Of a stretch of 64,000 nucleotides of DNA, positions 33,972 through 45,463 are shown in pieces. The translations under genes were made by a program, and so were the position numbers. Position 1 is the stretch's first letter. Every line of letters starts with the position of its first letter. Origin of the DNA: Molossus alvarezi (lineage: Eukaryota; Chordata; Mammalia; Chiroptera; Molossidae); assembly GCA_037176705.1 (NCBI GenBank), contig CM073887.1:25919501-25983500 (forward strand), read 5' to 3'. The notes below the pieces were generated by a model. It was not told where the DNA came from. It made no database searches and worked only from the letters and a program-made list of their open reading frames with translations.

Positions 33972-35900
33972 TTATTGGACTATGTAGATGATAGTAACTA
34001 GTCAGGTTTTATGTGTATTTTTTATTAAAGACTGGTTTAAGGTGTAGTTGCTAACAAAAATGACAAGAGAGTAAACTACTGATTACTCTTGGGATACATG
34101 CCCAAGAAAGTGTTGTGAAAATGACATAAATTGAACTCACACCAGTTTTAAACTTATTGAGACTTCTTTTATTAACCAGCATATGAGCTATTTTGATGTT
34201 ATGTTCCATGAATTTTACACAAATACATATTTGAACTTTTAGAGTAAATTGTTCTATAAATGTCAATAAAGACAAGTTGGTTGGTATTCTTGTTTAAATC
34301 TTCTGTATTGGTTTTTTCTGTATTGGACAGTATTGGTTTTCTCTCAACTTGTTTTTTAAGTACTCTGAAGAAGGTTGAAATAGGAACTATAACTGTGTAT
34401 TTTCCTTTTTCATTTTAGTTCTTTCAGTTTTTGCTTCATATATTGTGGTCTTTTTGAAGCATATTAGATACATATGCGTTTAAGATTATCATGACTTCTT
34501 GATAAATAGAACTCTACAAAAAATTTTTTTTCTTTATTGGTTTTAGAGAGCAAGGGAGAGAGAGATAGAAACATTGATGAGAGAGAACCTCATTTGGCTG
34601 CCTCCTGCATGTCCCACAACCTGGGCATGTGCCCTGACCAAGAATTGAACTTCCGACCTCTTGGTGCATGGGTCGACTCTCAACCACTGAGCCACACCAG
34701 CTGGGCAATAAATAGAACTTTTTATCTTTATTTTAGATGTCCCTCTTTGCCTATGTTAGTAGTCTTTGTTCTGAAGTCTGCTTTGTCTGATATTAGTTTT
34801 CATTAAATTTTGAAAACTTTCAGACATCATTTCTTCAAATATTTTTGCTATCTTTTCTTCTCCTGGGACTCCAGTTACACAAATGTTTGACAACTTGGTG
34901 TTGCTCCAAAGGCCACTGAGTCACTGTGCATCTTTAGTCTTTTTTTTTTTTGGTTATTCTTCCTTTTGACTAGTTTTGGTTGCTTTACCTTCAAATTCAC
35001 TGTTTTATGTTTTCTCCCTTGCAGGGTCTAATTTGCTGGTTGTTTCATCTAGTGCAATTTTATTTCAGATGCTGTATTTTCCATATCTAGAAGTTGCCTT
35101 TTTCATATTTTCCATTTTCCTCTTAATTATGATAATAAAATGTTTCCATTTTCATCCCTGATAATATTCAAAATGTATTTAATGCCCTTGCCTGCTAATT
35201 CTATCATATTTGCTATTTCTATTTGTCTGTTTCTGTTCTTTGATGTTTCTCCTGGTTATGGGCCACTTCTTCCTCCCTCTTTGTCTGTTTTTGACTGGAT
35301 GCCAGATGTGATTTTTTCAGTGTCGAGTGCCTGATTTTGTTATATGCCTTTGCGTCGTGTTGGAATTTGTTCTGGTAGGTAGTTAGCAACTTGTGGGGTA
35401 GTTTTGCCTGTTTAAGCCTTGTTTTTAAGCTTTTTAAAGCTTTCCTGACTTGTCTAGAGTATCCTCTACCCTTGGGGTTATTTAGCCCCACTTCTAAGTC
35501 ATGACAACTTTGGAATTTCTGTTGATCGTTCCCGTGAGTCCTCTCAACTCTAGCTAGTTAGAACTCAAATAATTCTCAATCCCTGATTTTAACATGAACT
35601 CTGGAGAGTTTTTATCTTACATTTCTCTGGTAACCGTTCTCTCCAAGGAAGTGATTCTTCTTCTGTTCTCATGAGGTCTCACCATGCATGCACAGATCGG
35701 TGTTCAATCAAAGACTCGATATCTCTTTTACTATTAAATTCCCTTTTTACTGATATTCTGTCCCATGAATTCTTGACCTCCCCAAACTCCAATCAGTTTC
35801 CTTACCCCATTGAGGTCAATGGACTGTGTTTAGATTTTCATTCCTTCTGCTACAGTCTTGAAAATGTATCTGGGGAGAAAACTGGTTAAACCCAAGCGCT
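33972..35900 (-). mobile_element. Old L1 (L1M-type) sequence, split by a Ves SINE
   Basis: From about 34,300 to 35,600 the plus strand resembles the reverse complement of an old L1 (ttctgaagtctgctttgtct, tcttcaaatatttttgctat, ttctcctgggactccagtta, tctaattctatcatatttgc-like blocks). A Ves SINE at 34,514-34,707 interrupts it. The edges are vague and no intact frame remains. Confidence 0.55.
34514..34707 (-). mobile_element. Ves SINE, older subfamily
   Basis: A minus-strand Ves SINE of the cctcttggtgcatgggtcg type. TSD ataaatagaact lies at 34,502-34,513 and 34,708-34,719. It sits inside old L1 sequence. Confidence 0.9.
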
Positions 35901-37323
35901 CGCTTCATTTGGTTACTTGTCATCAGGGACCCGTCTTGCACTGTCTATTTTCAATCTATTAGTATAGTTGTTTCCTATATTTTGTTCAGTTTTCTAGTTG
36001 TTTACAGCAGGAGGGTAATTCCAAATTTTGTTGCTTCTGCATGGAAGTGGAAATGCTGCTATAAGTAATTTTGAGAAGAACATTTTCTCTATGTGTTTTT
36101 TGTTTTTTTTTTAATTCCTTATAAGCCCTACATATGCAACTAGAGACTTCCCCCCCCTTTAACACAAAGGGTGCTCGTGTCCACTTGTCATAAAAATTTT
36201 GCTTGAATGAAGTTCATTATGCATACAATGATAATTTTCTACATTTTTTTTCTCATCTTGAAACAATATAATTTACTCAGTGGAATAGACGGAATTATTT
36301 TATTTGGATTTTTTCCATCATCATACTTTTCATATGACTGGCAAGTTTCATTTTTCACCAATTTGTGTGGGATTCTTTCTGTTGTTTTGTAAGAAACAAT
36401 GAAATCTTTAACCTTCTGACTAGATTATTTTTAATATTCCAGGGGGAAATATGATATCCTAAATCTTCTTTAAAATCTAGGAACTTCAATACATATATTT
36501 GATTTTTCATGAGTATTTTTTTCTTTTCAAAATGTGAAGCTTTATGTTTTCACAGTCCCTGTAGGAATATTAGAAATTGCTCATTTTTATGCAAAATTAG
36601 AAAACCTGATTTTAAATATTTGCTTTAATATTGACATTTTGTCTTTATATTTGACATTTTGAATTATGTGATTAGATTGATAGATGATAGACAGATAGAT
36701 AGATACACAGATACATAGATATATAGATACAGAGATAGATAATAGCTAGGTGTCTGGACAGATGGATAGGTAGATTCTCTGTGATAGTGACACCTATAAA
36801 TTTGAACTAGTGAAATTAGTTTATGGTAATTTAAATAAATAAGCAGCCTAATATACTGAGATTTATCTAAACGATGAGCAACTTTTAGTAAAGTTAAGAA
36901 CATAAACAAACCGCAGTCTCGCTTCAATTTATATGTCTCACACTGTCCATGTGCTGTGCCTATTTTGCTAACCTGATATCTCTTCGTACATATTTATGGC
37001 CTTATGGGGGGAGTTCTCTATGACAAAATAATGAAAAATATGAGCTTACTTTCCAAATTAGTCTGCATAATAATCTGGCTTCATCCAAAAGTGAAATGCT
37101 GTAGCATTCACCAGCTAAGGGAATGACTTCAAGGCGGGCATAATTTCAAACAGAACACCTGGTTTTCGCTAGTTTTTCTGGAAGAAGAGATGACCAGAGG
37201 CATGGATCAATATACATTTATGAGTAATTTTTAATGATTTTTTTTTAAGGAGTTAGAAGAATAGTGATGAGGAGACTTGCAGGAGGAAGGTATCGAAGGA
37301 TATGTCAGAAAAGGACCAGAGTG
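35901..37323. other. intergenic, no gene; (GATA)n-like repeat
   Basis: No gene. An imperfect GATA/GATAC tetranucleotide tract lies at about 36,672-36,750. The 87-codon minus-strand frame there is repeat-derived. Confidence 0.5.
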
Positions 37324-37339
37324 AAGAAATCTGTGAACC

Positions 37340-37600
37340 GCCCTGGCCGGTTTGGCTCAGCGGTTAGAGCATCCGCCTGTGGTCCGGAGAGGCCCGGGTT
37401 CGGTTCCCGCTAAGGGCATGTACCTCGGTTGCAGTTTGTCCCCTGCCCTGGTTGGTCGTGAGGGTGGCAGCCACTCGATGTGTCCCTTTCACATCGATGT
37501 TTCCCTCTCTCTCTCTTCCTCTCTCTCCCTCCCACTCTGTCTGTACAAAAAAAAAAATGGAAAAATGTCCTCGGATGAGGATTAAAAAAAAAAAGAAAGA
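37340..37600 (+). mobile_element. Ves SINE, young copy
   Basis: A complete plus-strand Ves SINE with head ccctggccggtttggctcag and end cctcggatgaggatt plus an A/GAAA tail. Perfect 16-bp TSDs aagaaatctgtgaacc lie at 37,324-37,339 and 37,601-37,616. Confidence 0.95.
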
Positions 37601-37616
37601 AAGAAATCTGTGAACC

Positions 37617-39770
37617 ATGTGAATGCTTGCTCAAAAATTGAAAGCACCCAATAATCCAGTGGATAAGATGACATGCTCCGTCAGTGCTTGCTCACTGGGT
37701 TTATGAACAAAAAACCAATAGTAACAGGAATGAAGTTTACACATGGACTCACCAACATGGACTGCCTTTGCAAAACACCATACCCTCAAAGCCCTGAACC
37801 ATATCCCCAAACCACAGTCTAATCAAATCAACAAGCTACCTACTTCACAATGAAAATAACAACTGTATGGTAGTATGTCCTTAGTGACTGATTCCATCGT
37901 CTCCCCTACCTATCAACGTATCTATGTCCACTTTCTATTTCCTGTCTGTCCTCTAAACTCAGATTAAAAACTGTCCTTCTAGTTTAGGGATAATACCTCC
38001 CCTTTGGTAATCCACTATTGGGTATAAAATACGATAATTATTTTATAGAAATTTATTTAATGTTGACCCTAAGCCAAAGGACACATTGTGGTCAGCGAGC
38101 GTATTAAAATACCTCCAAGTTCTTCCAATCCATCTGTAATCTCTAAAAGATTGTATTAGTAGCATGTTACCTGTACAAAATTATCCTTTGAGTAACAAAT
38201 CTACCCACAGAAATCTTACAAACACTGTTGGAGCTAATTAAAAATACAGAGCATAACAACAACAACAACAACAAAAATCCACTTGTTTCTACATCCTTTC
38301 TATTATAATATGAATGAATAAATAATTTTTAAATTTTCTATTTTTTTTTAAATAATCAAGAACATGATGTAGTCAACTTGGAGCACAGAAAATTATTCTA
38401 GATTATCTACAATCTGGGAAGATTTCATAGAAAGTAAAACAAGTAAGCAAAGAAATAATTTACTATACCTTGTTAAAGGCAGACTAATGCTCAAACAAAG
38501 TTAGAAAACCATGGTCTAGATGCATTAATGTAATTGGTCCCTAATTTTCCCTTCATTCTTGCATTCAAGCCCTTGGGCAATGCCCTACTCTTGAGTGTGG
38601 TTACCATGTGAATTGCTTCTACCCAACAAAAGAAAGCAAAGGTTATGAGAGGTCTCTTCTATGATTATGTTACATAAGATCATAACTTCTCTTTTGCTAG
38701 CAGACCTTCTTCCTTACTGGCTTCGATGAAATAAGTAAGCCTCAAGGTAGAGAGGCCCAGGTGACCAGAGAGACTCATGTACTTCTCTACACTAAATGTG
38801 TGGACTTCTGAGTTTACACATATCACTTTGCAACATAATTATTTTTCACACCTCAGCTCTTTAACCAGATTTTATGCCCTTTGGGTTAAGACTTGTAATT
38901 CATTTATGCTCTTACTCTGTGACTGGTGAAAGGTGTCTCTGAGTCAGAAAAATTTTGATTTTTCTTAGCAGCTCGGGAATACCTCCTTTCTCTGCAGTTT
39001 AGGGACATCTACCTAGCAGTGGAGAAGAGTAATTTGGGCTTAGAGAGGAAGTGAGGAGGAAGGACAGACCTGTCCAGTCTTCTCTCTAAAAGAAGTGAGA
39101 TCTAACTGGGTGAGAAAATGGTGAATCAGGAAGTAGGAAATCGACAGCAATTAATTAGAAAGGAGAAGAGAGTTTCAAATAGCTTGTTAACAATAAGTTA
39201 CCAGGTTTAAAGGAGGAAAATTTGGTAGACTACCTTTTCATACCCCCAAGTACATACGAATGTGCAAATACATTTATTAACATCTTTGTTAGAGGCACTG
39301 TGTTAAATACCGATGATACAATGTGATAAAAACAAACACAGAGACTCAAGGGATAGTTGGGAAGATAGGTTTTCACCAAGTAGTAAAATAATCACGTAAA
39401 CAGGTAAAACTGCAAGTGCTACAAGTATCCAAGGGAGACACGAGGGGCTCATTGCTCTTAGATAGGAAAATCCGACCTTCCTAGCTTGGTGTGGGACTGT
39501 TCGCCTAAGAAAGTGACTCTGACTTCTACCTAGAAAGTTAATTAAGCAGAGATGTATCCCCAGGAATTTGCATCAGGTAATTTATATCTACAAATAATTT
39601 TCTCTGTGGAAACAAAATTTATTATTACATTAAATCTGTATGAGCAATGAAAAGGGAAGAATTGCCTAACAATTTCTGAAAATCATAAAAATTCTAAATA
39701 AGTCAGGTAAAATTATTTTTCTCTGTCATTCTTGCTTATTTATTTATTCCTTTCCTAATTTGTTATTATT
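37617..39770. other. intergenic, no gene recognised
   Basis: Unassigned sequence with a short (AAC)n tract near 38,258-38,275. No supported ORF. Confidence 0.4.
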
Positions 39771-40125
39771 TTTTTAAAATTTTTATTTGCATTGAATTTA
39801 TTGGGGCAAATATGGTTAATAAAATTATATAGGTTTCAGGAGTACAAATCTATAATACACCATGTGTATATTGTATTGCGTGTTTGCAACCCGAAGTCAA
39901 GTCTTTCCATCACCATTTACTTCCCCTTTACCTCCCTCCTCCTGCCTTTCCCTCTGGTAATCACCATACTGTAGTCTGTCCATGAGGGGTTTTTTTTGAG
40001 TTTTTTTTCTTAAAATTTTCACCTATTCCATCCAGCCCTCCAACCCTCCTTCCCTCTAATAGCTGTCCATCTGTATCTATAAGTCTGTTTCTATTTATTA
40101 GATTATGAGCAAAATGACATATATT
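39771..40125 (-). mobile_element. L1 3' UTR fragment, older subfamily
   Basis: On the plus strand it reads gcattgaatttattggggca, aattatataggtttcagga, acaaatctataatacaccat, ctctggtaatcaccatactg, the reverse complement of a laurasiatherian L1 3' UTR. It is 5'-truncated. Confidence 0.75.
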
Positions 40126-41234
40126 TGAATTATTCCAGGAGCTTGATAATTGCAGAATGTATCTCTCAGCCCAAAAGACTCTTTGGCTGCAATGTCTGGA
40201 AAGAAGTCCTGGAATCTGCATTGTTAGGAGGGATCCCAGAAGAGCTTAATGAAAGGACCCCTAGGACCATGGTTGACAAATGTATTCCTAGTTCAGATAA
40301 TTGTATTCCACGTTTGTATTTTCTCCACTATGCTTATCTCGATATGATCTAGTATTATACCCATGTTACAACATATAATCCTTAACAGGAGGTAATATTT
40401 ACATTTTCTGTATGCTTTCCCTGTGACAGATAAACTTAATTAAATAATGAGCCTCTTCGAACAAAACAATTTCATTATCAGATTTCAATATGCTAGGAAA
40501 TGAAGAGCAAGATGAATGAATCAGTCAAAAGCCATATTATAGCTATTTTTTATATTGCCACAAAATAAAAAAAATAAAAAAGATGGCAGAGGACAGAATT
40601 GCCAGAAGATTTTACAATTTTATAAAATTTTCTCTTAGTTATTAGTTTTGAGAGAATAATTCACTAATAATAAAGGAAATGTAGAATAAATCCCAGGAAA
40701 TAAAGTTTTATTCAAGTGTGGTCTAGATGTTAAATTATTAAGTTGAACGTCTTAGCAATTATTTCCAATAATTCAACAACAAAAAAAACTTGAATATATC
40801 ACCCATGGATAATGATATGATTTTTAGAAGTTTAGGAGGTTCTATTGCTAAAATACAAAGTGGAAACAAAAGCGAAGTATACCCCTTTTACATACTCTCT
40901 GGTGCATAACATTCTGTAGTTAGAGCACTATTCTCTCAGCTTCACTTTTTCTGCTAAAATTTTTCACATTGTAGGCTGCTGATACCTCAACATGAATCAT
41001 TTCTGAAGCTTTTCTGAGAGTGGGTTATGATGAAAGGTAAGAGAAGAAAAAAAAATCAAAGAAAAAATTCACATCCTTTACCTTTTAACCTTTTAAGGAG
41101 TCATGGATGGGGGAAAGAAGGTAAAGAGATTGGACAAATGCTAATACAATCATCTTGAACTGTAGTGGTATAATCATGGCTTCAAAGGCACTGAAATTGA
41201 GAGAGATGATGAATTCATAGTAGGTAGCTAGATA
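40126..41234. other. intergenic, no gene recognised
   Basis: AT-rich and unassigned. Confidence 0.4.
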
Positions 41235-41866
41235 GGCATGAGCAGAGGCCAGGTACAGAGGGTCACCAAGTAAGAGAGCCCTGGGTGCCTAGCAATGGGC
41301 AAAACTATAAGTCCTTGCATGACTGCTCCTTTAAGCATTAACCTCTGGAGATGCCATCTAGACCTTATCTGTGTTTCAGCTCCTGGCCCAGGGAAACAAT
41401 CAGACAGGGCTATGCCATGGCTGACATCAGGTACAGCTGCATTGACTAATGACCCCTTGTTGCCAATTAGTGGAGATCACACCTGGAAAGCTGATGAATG
41501 TTCTATTGGGATTCTCCCCTAAGGCGTCCAGATAAAAACCCTTGGTCCAGGGATCCCATGTGCCTCTCTCTAAGGAGTACATTCGAACCTCTCCCTGCAA
41601 CCTACCCTCAGGTGTGGTTTCCTTGCCTCTCTCTCTCCTGAGCTCCAAGTGCTCTTCTTTTGCCTCTGTAACTTGTTTCCTGAGCCCAGTTCTTCTACAG
41701 CTCACTTCTTTTACCTCTGTGACTTTCTAAATAAACTTTCTTATAGTTTGAGTCTTGACTCTGAATTATTTCTTAGCTAGAACTCAGGTTCTGAGGTTGC
41801 TGAACCAACATCCAACCTATGTGGGCAATAATGCCTGGTACCATTTTTCCGCTGCTAACAGATTGA
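41235..41866 (+). mobile_element. Solo LTR, ERV-like, family unresolved
   Basis: A plus-strand LTR-like layout. A CT-rich U3/R stretch (41,560-41,720) is followed by gactttctaaataaactttc (polyadenylation signal), then tgagtcttgactctgaatta and aactcaggttctgaggttgc, a common R/U5 arrangement, ending near ctgctaaca. No second copy or internal region is nearby. Boundaries are approximate. Confidence 0.5.
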
Positions 41867-43243
41867 ATTCAGGGAGCTTGAAATAGCTGGAGTGACCGAA
41901 AGGTGTCTATGTCCTTTTGAGCATATGATTTTAATTGTGTCTGGATCTGTTTTGAGTAGTAGTTTGAATTAGGGAAGAGACAAAGGTAACAACAGCTTTT
42001 CAGTATGGGCAGAGTGCAGGGGTGCAGGTGCTTAAAGGAGAGAGTCTGAGTTGAGACAGATGAGGGTGAAGCTCAGAATCGCATGTGGGCACTTGAGTCC
42101 CAGCCAGGCCTACAGAATCAGAATCTCTCCATTTGTATAAAGTGCCACATGTGAGTCTTATGTGGCCCCCAGTGTAGAAGAGCTACTCTGAGCTATAGAA
42201 TTTGAGGAAAGAATTATGTAGATAGGACAGTACATTTTCTATTCATGTAAAAGAGATACCATGAATTATCTGAATAATGGACTAGGCTCTATGCTAGATA
42301 TACCTAACAGTGTCATTTATTAAGTAGTTAGGTCCAAACAATTTTACCAGCAGTTATGTCTTAGAAGCTTAATAGCCATTTTAAAAACACAATACACATA
42401 AATTGGGGAAAAAAAGTAGCATAATTTTATTCTTAAACAAACACAGTACTTACAAAGGGGACATATGTGTGCCTCTTGGGCTCTGCTAGACTTGTCATAC
42501 CTCGAAATCAGTTTAGAAACTGCCACTCTCATTTCCTGTTATTCATTGACTGTGCATATGGTAATTACTTTTTAATCGCAGAAGCCACTACAAAGCCAGC
42601 TTCCCAAAGTTATTATGTCGTTGAAAGTCATGTAGTGTTATTTAATGTTGAAATGGAACTAAATTCAAGCTGTACTTTGTGCAGTGTCTAAGAGCTCTCA
42701 AGTATTGGTAGCCACAGATGTTAAGTATGACTGTACTTTTCTCTCAAATTTAAAATATCTCACTAGCACTCATGTGAATTTGTTGTGGTGATCTTGGGTA
42801 CCTCGGTGTACAGTTTGGGAACCATAGGCTTAAAGTCATCTAAAGATTTTCATTTGTCCTGTGTGTTTCATAGTATATCCCTAATGAACGCATGAAGCAA
42901 TATAAACATGTACACATGACCCTGCTTTCAGGTAGATCGATTCAAACACCAAATTATTAACAGTATGATGAATTTCTTATAATATACAGACCACTGTTCA
43001 AATTATGTAATATCCCTTTGATATACAGTAGCATAGCTAATTATTTTTTAAGTTGGGGAAAAGCTAAGTAATTTCATTGACTTTCACAGCAGATGCCCTT
43101 AGCAGCTTTAACACACACTTCTCCCCCATCACTCCCAATTTTCTGAAACTTAAAGATATTTCAAGATTAATCTAAATACATTGCTATGCCATTAAAAGTG
43201 CAATAGAGATTGTTTAAATGGGGTTCTATTTTTAGGGAATCAT
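41867..43243. other. intergenic, no gene; MER5-like fragment
   Basis: No gene. At 42,090-42,192, cctacagaatcagaatctct and gtggcccccagtgtagaag suggest a MER5-type hAT fragment. Confidence 0.45.
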
Positions 43244-43260
43244 AAGAAAACAGAATATGG

Positions 43261-44278
43261 GCACAGCAAAAGAAACAACCATCAAAACGGAAAGGGATCC
43301 CACTATATGGGAGACCATAATCACCAATGATCAGATAAGTGGTTAATTTCCAACATATATAGAGTGCTCATACAACTCAACAAAAGGAAGACAAAGAACC
43401 CAATTAAAAAATGGGCAGAGGACCTTAATAGACACCTCTCCAAAAAGGACATACAAATGGCCAAGAGACATATGAAGAAATGCTCAACATCACTAATCAT
43501 CAGAGAGATGCAAATTAAAACAACTATGAGGTATCACCTCACACCTGCCAGAATGGCCACCATCAGCAAATCCTCAAACAAGTGCTGGCGAGGGTGTGGA
43601 GAAAAGGGGACTCTAGTACACTGCTGGTGTGAATGCAGACTGGTGCAGCCACTATGGAAGACACTATGGTGTTACCGCAAAAAGTTAAAAATGGAACTGC
43701 TATTTGACCCAGTGTTCCCACTTCTAAGAATATACCCTAAGAAACCTGAAACACCAATCAGAAAGAATATATGTACCCCTATGGTTATAGCAGCACTATT
43801 TACAATAGCTAAGATCTGGAAACAACCCAAGTGTCCATCAGTAGATGAATGGATTAAATAGCTGTGGTACATGTACACAATGGAATACTATGCAGCTGTA
43901 AGAAAGAAAGATTCTTTGAGATGCCATGGAAGGTCCTGGAGAGTATTATGTTAAGCAAAACAAGCCAAGCAGAGAAAGACAAATATCACTTTGATCTCAC
44001 AAATGATCTCACTTATTTGTGGAATATAATGAACTAAACAAACTGCTGAACAAAATTAACCCAAAGACATGGAGGTGGGGGTACAGGCTGACAAGCCTCA
44101 GGGGGGGGGTTTGTGGGGAAAGAGATAAACCACAGAACTTACATGCATATATGCATAACCAATGAACATAGACAACAAAGCTGGGGATGGAGCGAGGGGG
44201 ACGCGGAGGAGGGTGTCAATGGGGGAAAATGAGAAACATCTGTAACAAAAACAAATTAATAAATAAAAAATTTAAAAA
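43261..44278 (+). mobile_element. L1 LINE, 5'-truncated, 3' end with ORF2 C-terminus
   Basis: A 1.0-kb plus-strand L1 with 17-bp TSDs (aagaaaacagaatatgg at 43,244-43,260 and 44,279-44,295) and an A-rich end. It contains the ORF2 C-terminal region and the whole 3' UTR, including a G9-like run at about 44,101-44,109. The perfect TSDs and long open frame point to a relatively young insertion. With no 5' end it is immobile. Confidence 0.92.
43364..43861 (+). pseudogene. L1 ORF2p C-terminal fragment
   Basis: A 165-codon open stretch of L1 ORF2p. It includes the Cys-rich block [18 protein letters not shown] (about residues 73-90) and [18 protein letters not shown] (142-159), both diagnostic of the LINE-1 C-terminal region. 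The frame stops with TAG right after DEWIK. The continuing frame (LWYMYTMEYYAAVRKK) shows the stop is a point change in what would be a longer ORF2. Endonuclease and reverse transcriptase domains are absent through 5' truncation. Confidence 0.88.
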
Positions 44279-44435
44279 AAGAAAACAGAATATGGATAAT
44301 AAATTAAGGAAAAGCTAATAAGATATCACAAGTAATAATGTGATAAAAATATTTTAAAGATTGCCAAAATCAATCTATTTTCCTACTACAGAAATTTGAG
44401 CAATGTTAGTCTATATGTATTGAAAACATACCTCT

Positions 44436-44545
44436 TGTTTTATAGCTGAGGAAACTGAGGCTCAGAGATGGCATTTCTAAATCACACAGTGCGCAAACCA
44501 CAGATTCAAGATGGTGCCCAGATCCTCTGAGACCAATGTCTGCAT
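44436..44545 (+). mobile_element. MIR-like SINE fragment
   Basis: Contains tagctgaggaaactgaggct and cagagatggcatttctaaat, the conserved MIR core. Confidence 0.75.
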
Positions 44546-45027
44546 TACTTAGCAGTAAGGCCAAGCACAGAGCAGAGGTCTTCACAGTTCCTCCTGAGCT
44601 ATACTACTCAGTGAAAGTAGTGTTGAGAACGTGGTGGTTACATATTAGAATTGGCTATCAGGCGATGTTATGTTGTCTTTTTACCTGGGGATTTTAAGAA
44701 CAATTTTAAGTACTGTTCACTTTAAATAAATTATTATGGGAAACCTACTTGAAACCTACAGTCTGGAGGTAGAAATGTCCTCCTGGTATAGCTTCTCCAC
44801 TTTACAAAGCTGTTTCTTGTGCAGATCACTGAGTTCACCTAAGTGTAGACGTTGGAAGCACCCCTTCTACTTCCGTCGTGTGTTCTTGCTTCAGGACTTC
44901 CAGTGGCAGCGAAGATAGAGATGCTGCAGTCTCTGGCTTTGCTAATTTCATCAACGCAAACCAACAAATAAAAAATCATGGTGGAGTTTCTTTTCCCAAG
45001 AAAGTCCCTCTTTAATGGATGTATTAA

Positions 45028-45059
<32 letters not shown>

Positions 45060-45172
45060 TCACACATTCACACATTCAAAACAACATATAAGGATGTATG
45101 ATGACATTTTTCTTAGGCCTTCGATTCCTTTCTTCCCTGTGTATGCATGCCCTTCCCCCATTCGGGGAAGAA
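44546..45172. other. intergenic, no gene; (CA)n microsatellite
   Basis: No gene. A (CA)14 tract lies at 45,031-45,058 with shorter cacacattc repeats after it. Confidence 0.6.
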
Positions 45173-45190
45173 GCACACTCCTCTCTTTGT

Positions 45191-45445
45191 TGTTGTTGTT
45201 TTTTTTTAATCCTCACCCCAGGACATTTTTTGTTCAGGTAGAGTGGGAGGGAGAGAGAGGAAGAGAGAGAGAGAGAAACATCGATGTGAAAGGGACACAT
45301 CGAGTGGCTGCCACCCGCACGACCGACCAGAGCCCAGAGCCGGGGACAAACTGCAACTGAGGTACGCGCCCTTAGCGGGAACCGAACCCGGGTCTCTCAG
45401 GACCGCAGGCTGATGCTCTAACAGCTGAGCCAAACCGGCCAGGGC
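45191..45445 (-). mobile_element. Ves SINE, young copy
   Basis: A complete minus-strand Ves SINE. Perfect 18-bp TSDs gcacactcctctctttgt lie at 45,173-45,190 and 45,446-45,463. An extra agagccc duplication is visible at about 45,328-45,340 relative to other copies. Confidence 0.95.
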
Positions 45446-45463
45446 GCACACTCCTCTCTTTGT

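Noticed and set aside
36664..36927. 87-codon minus-strand frame rich in Tyr, Leu and Ser
   Set aside because: Its C-terminal part is translated GATA-type microsatellite.
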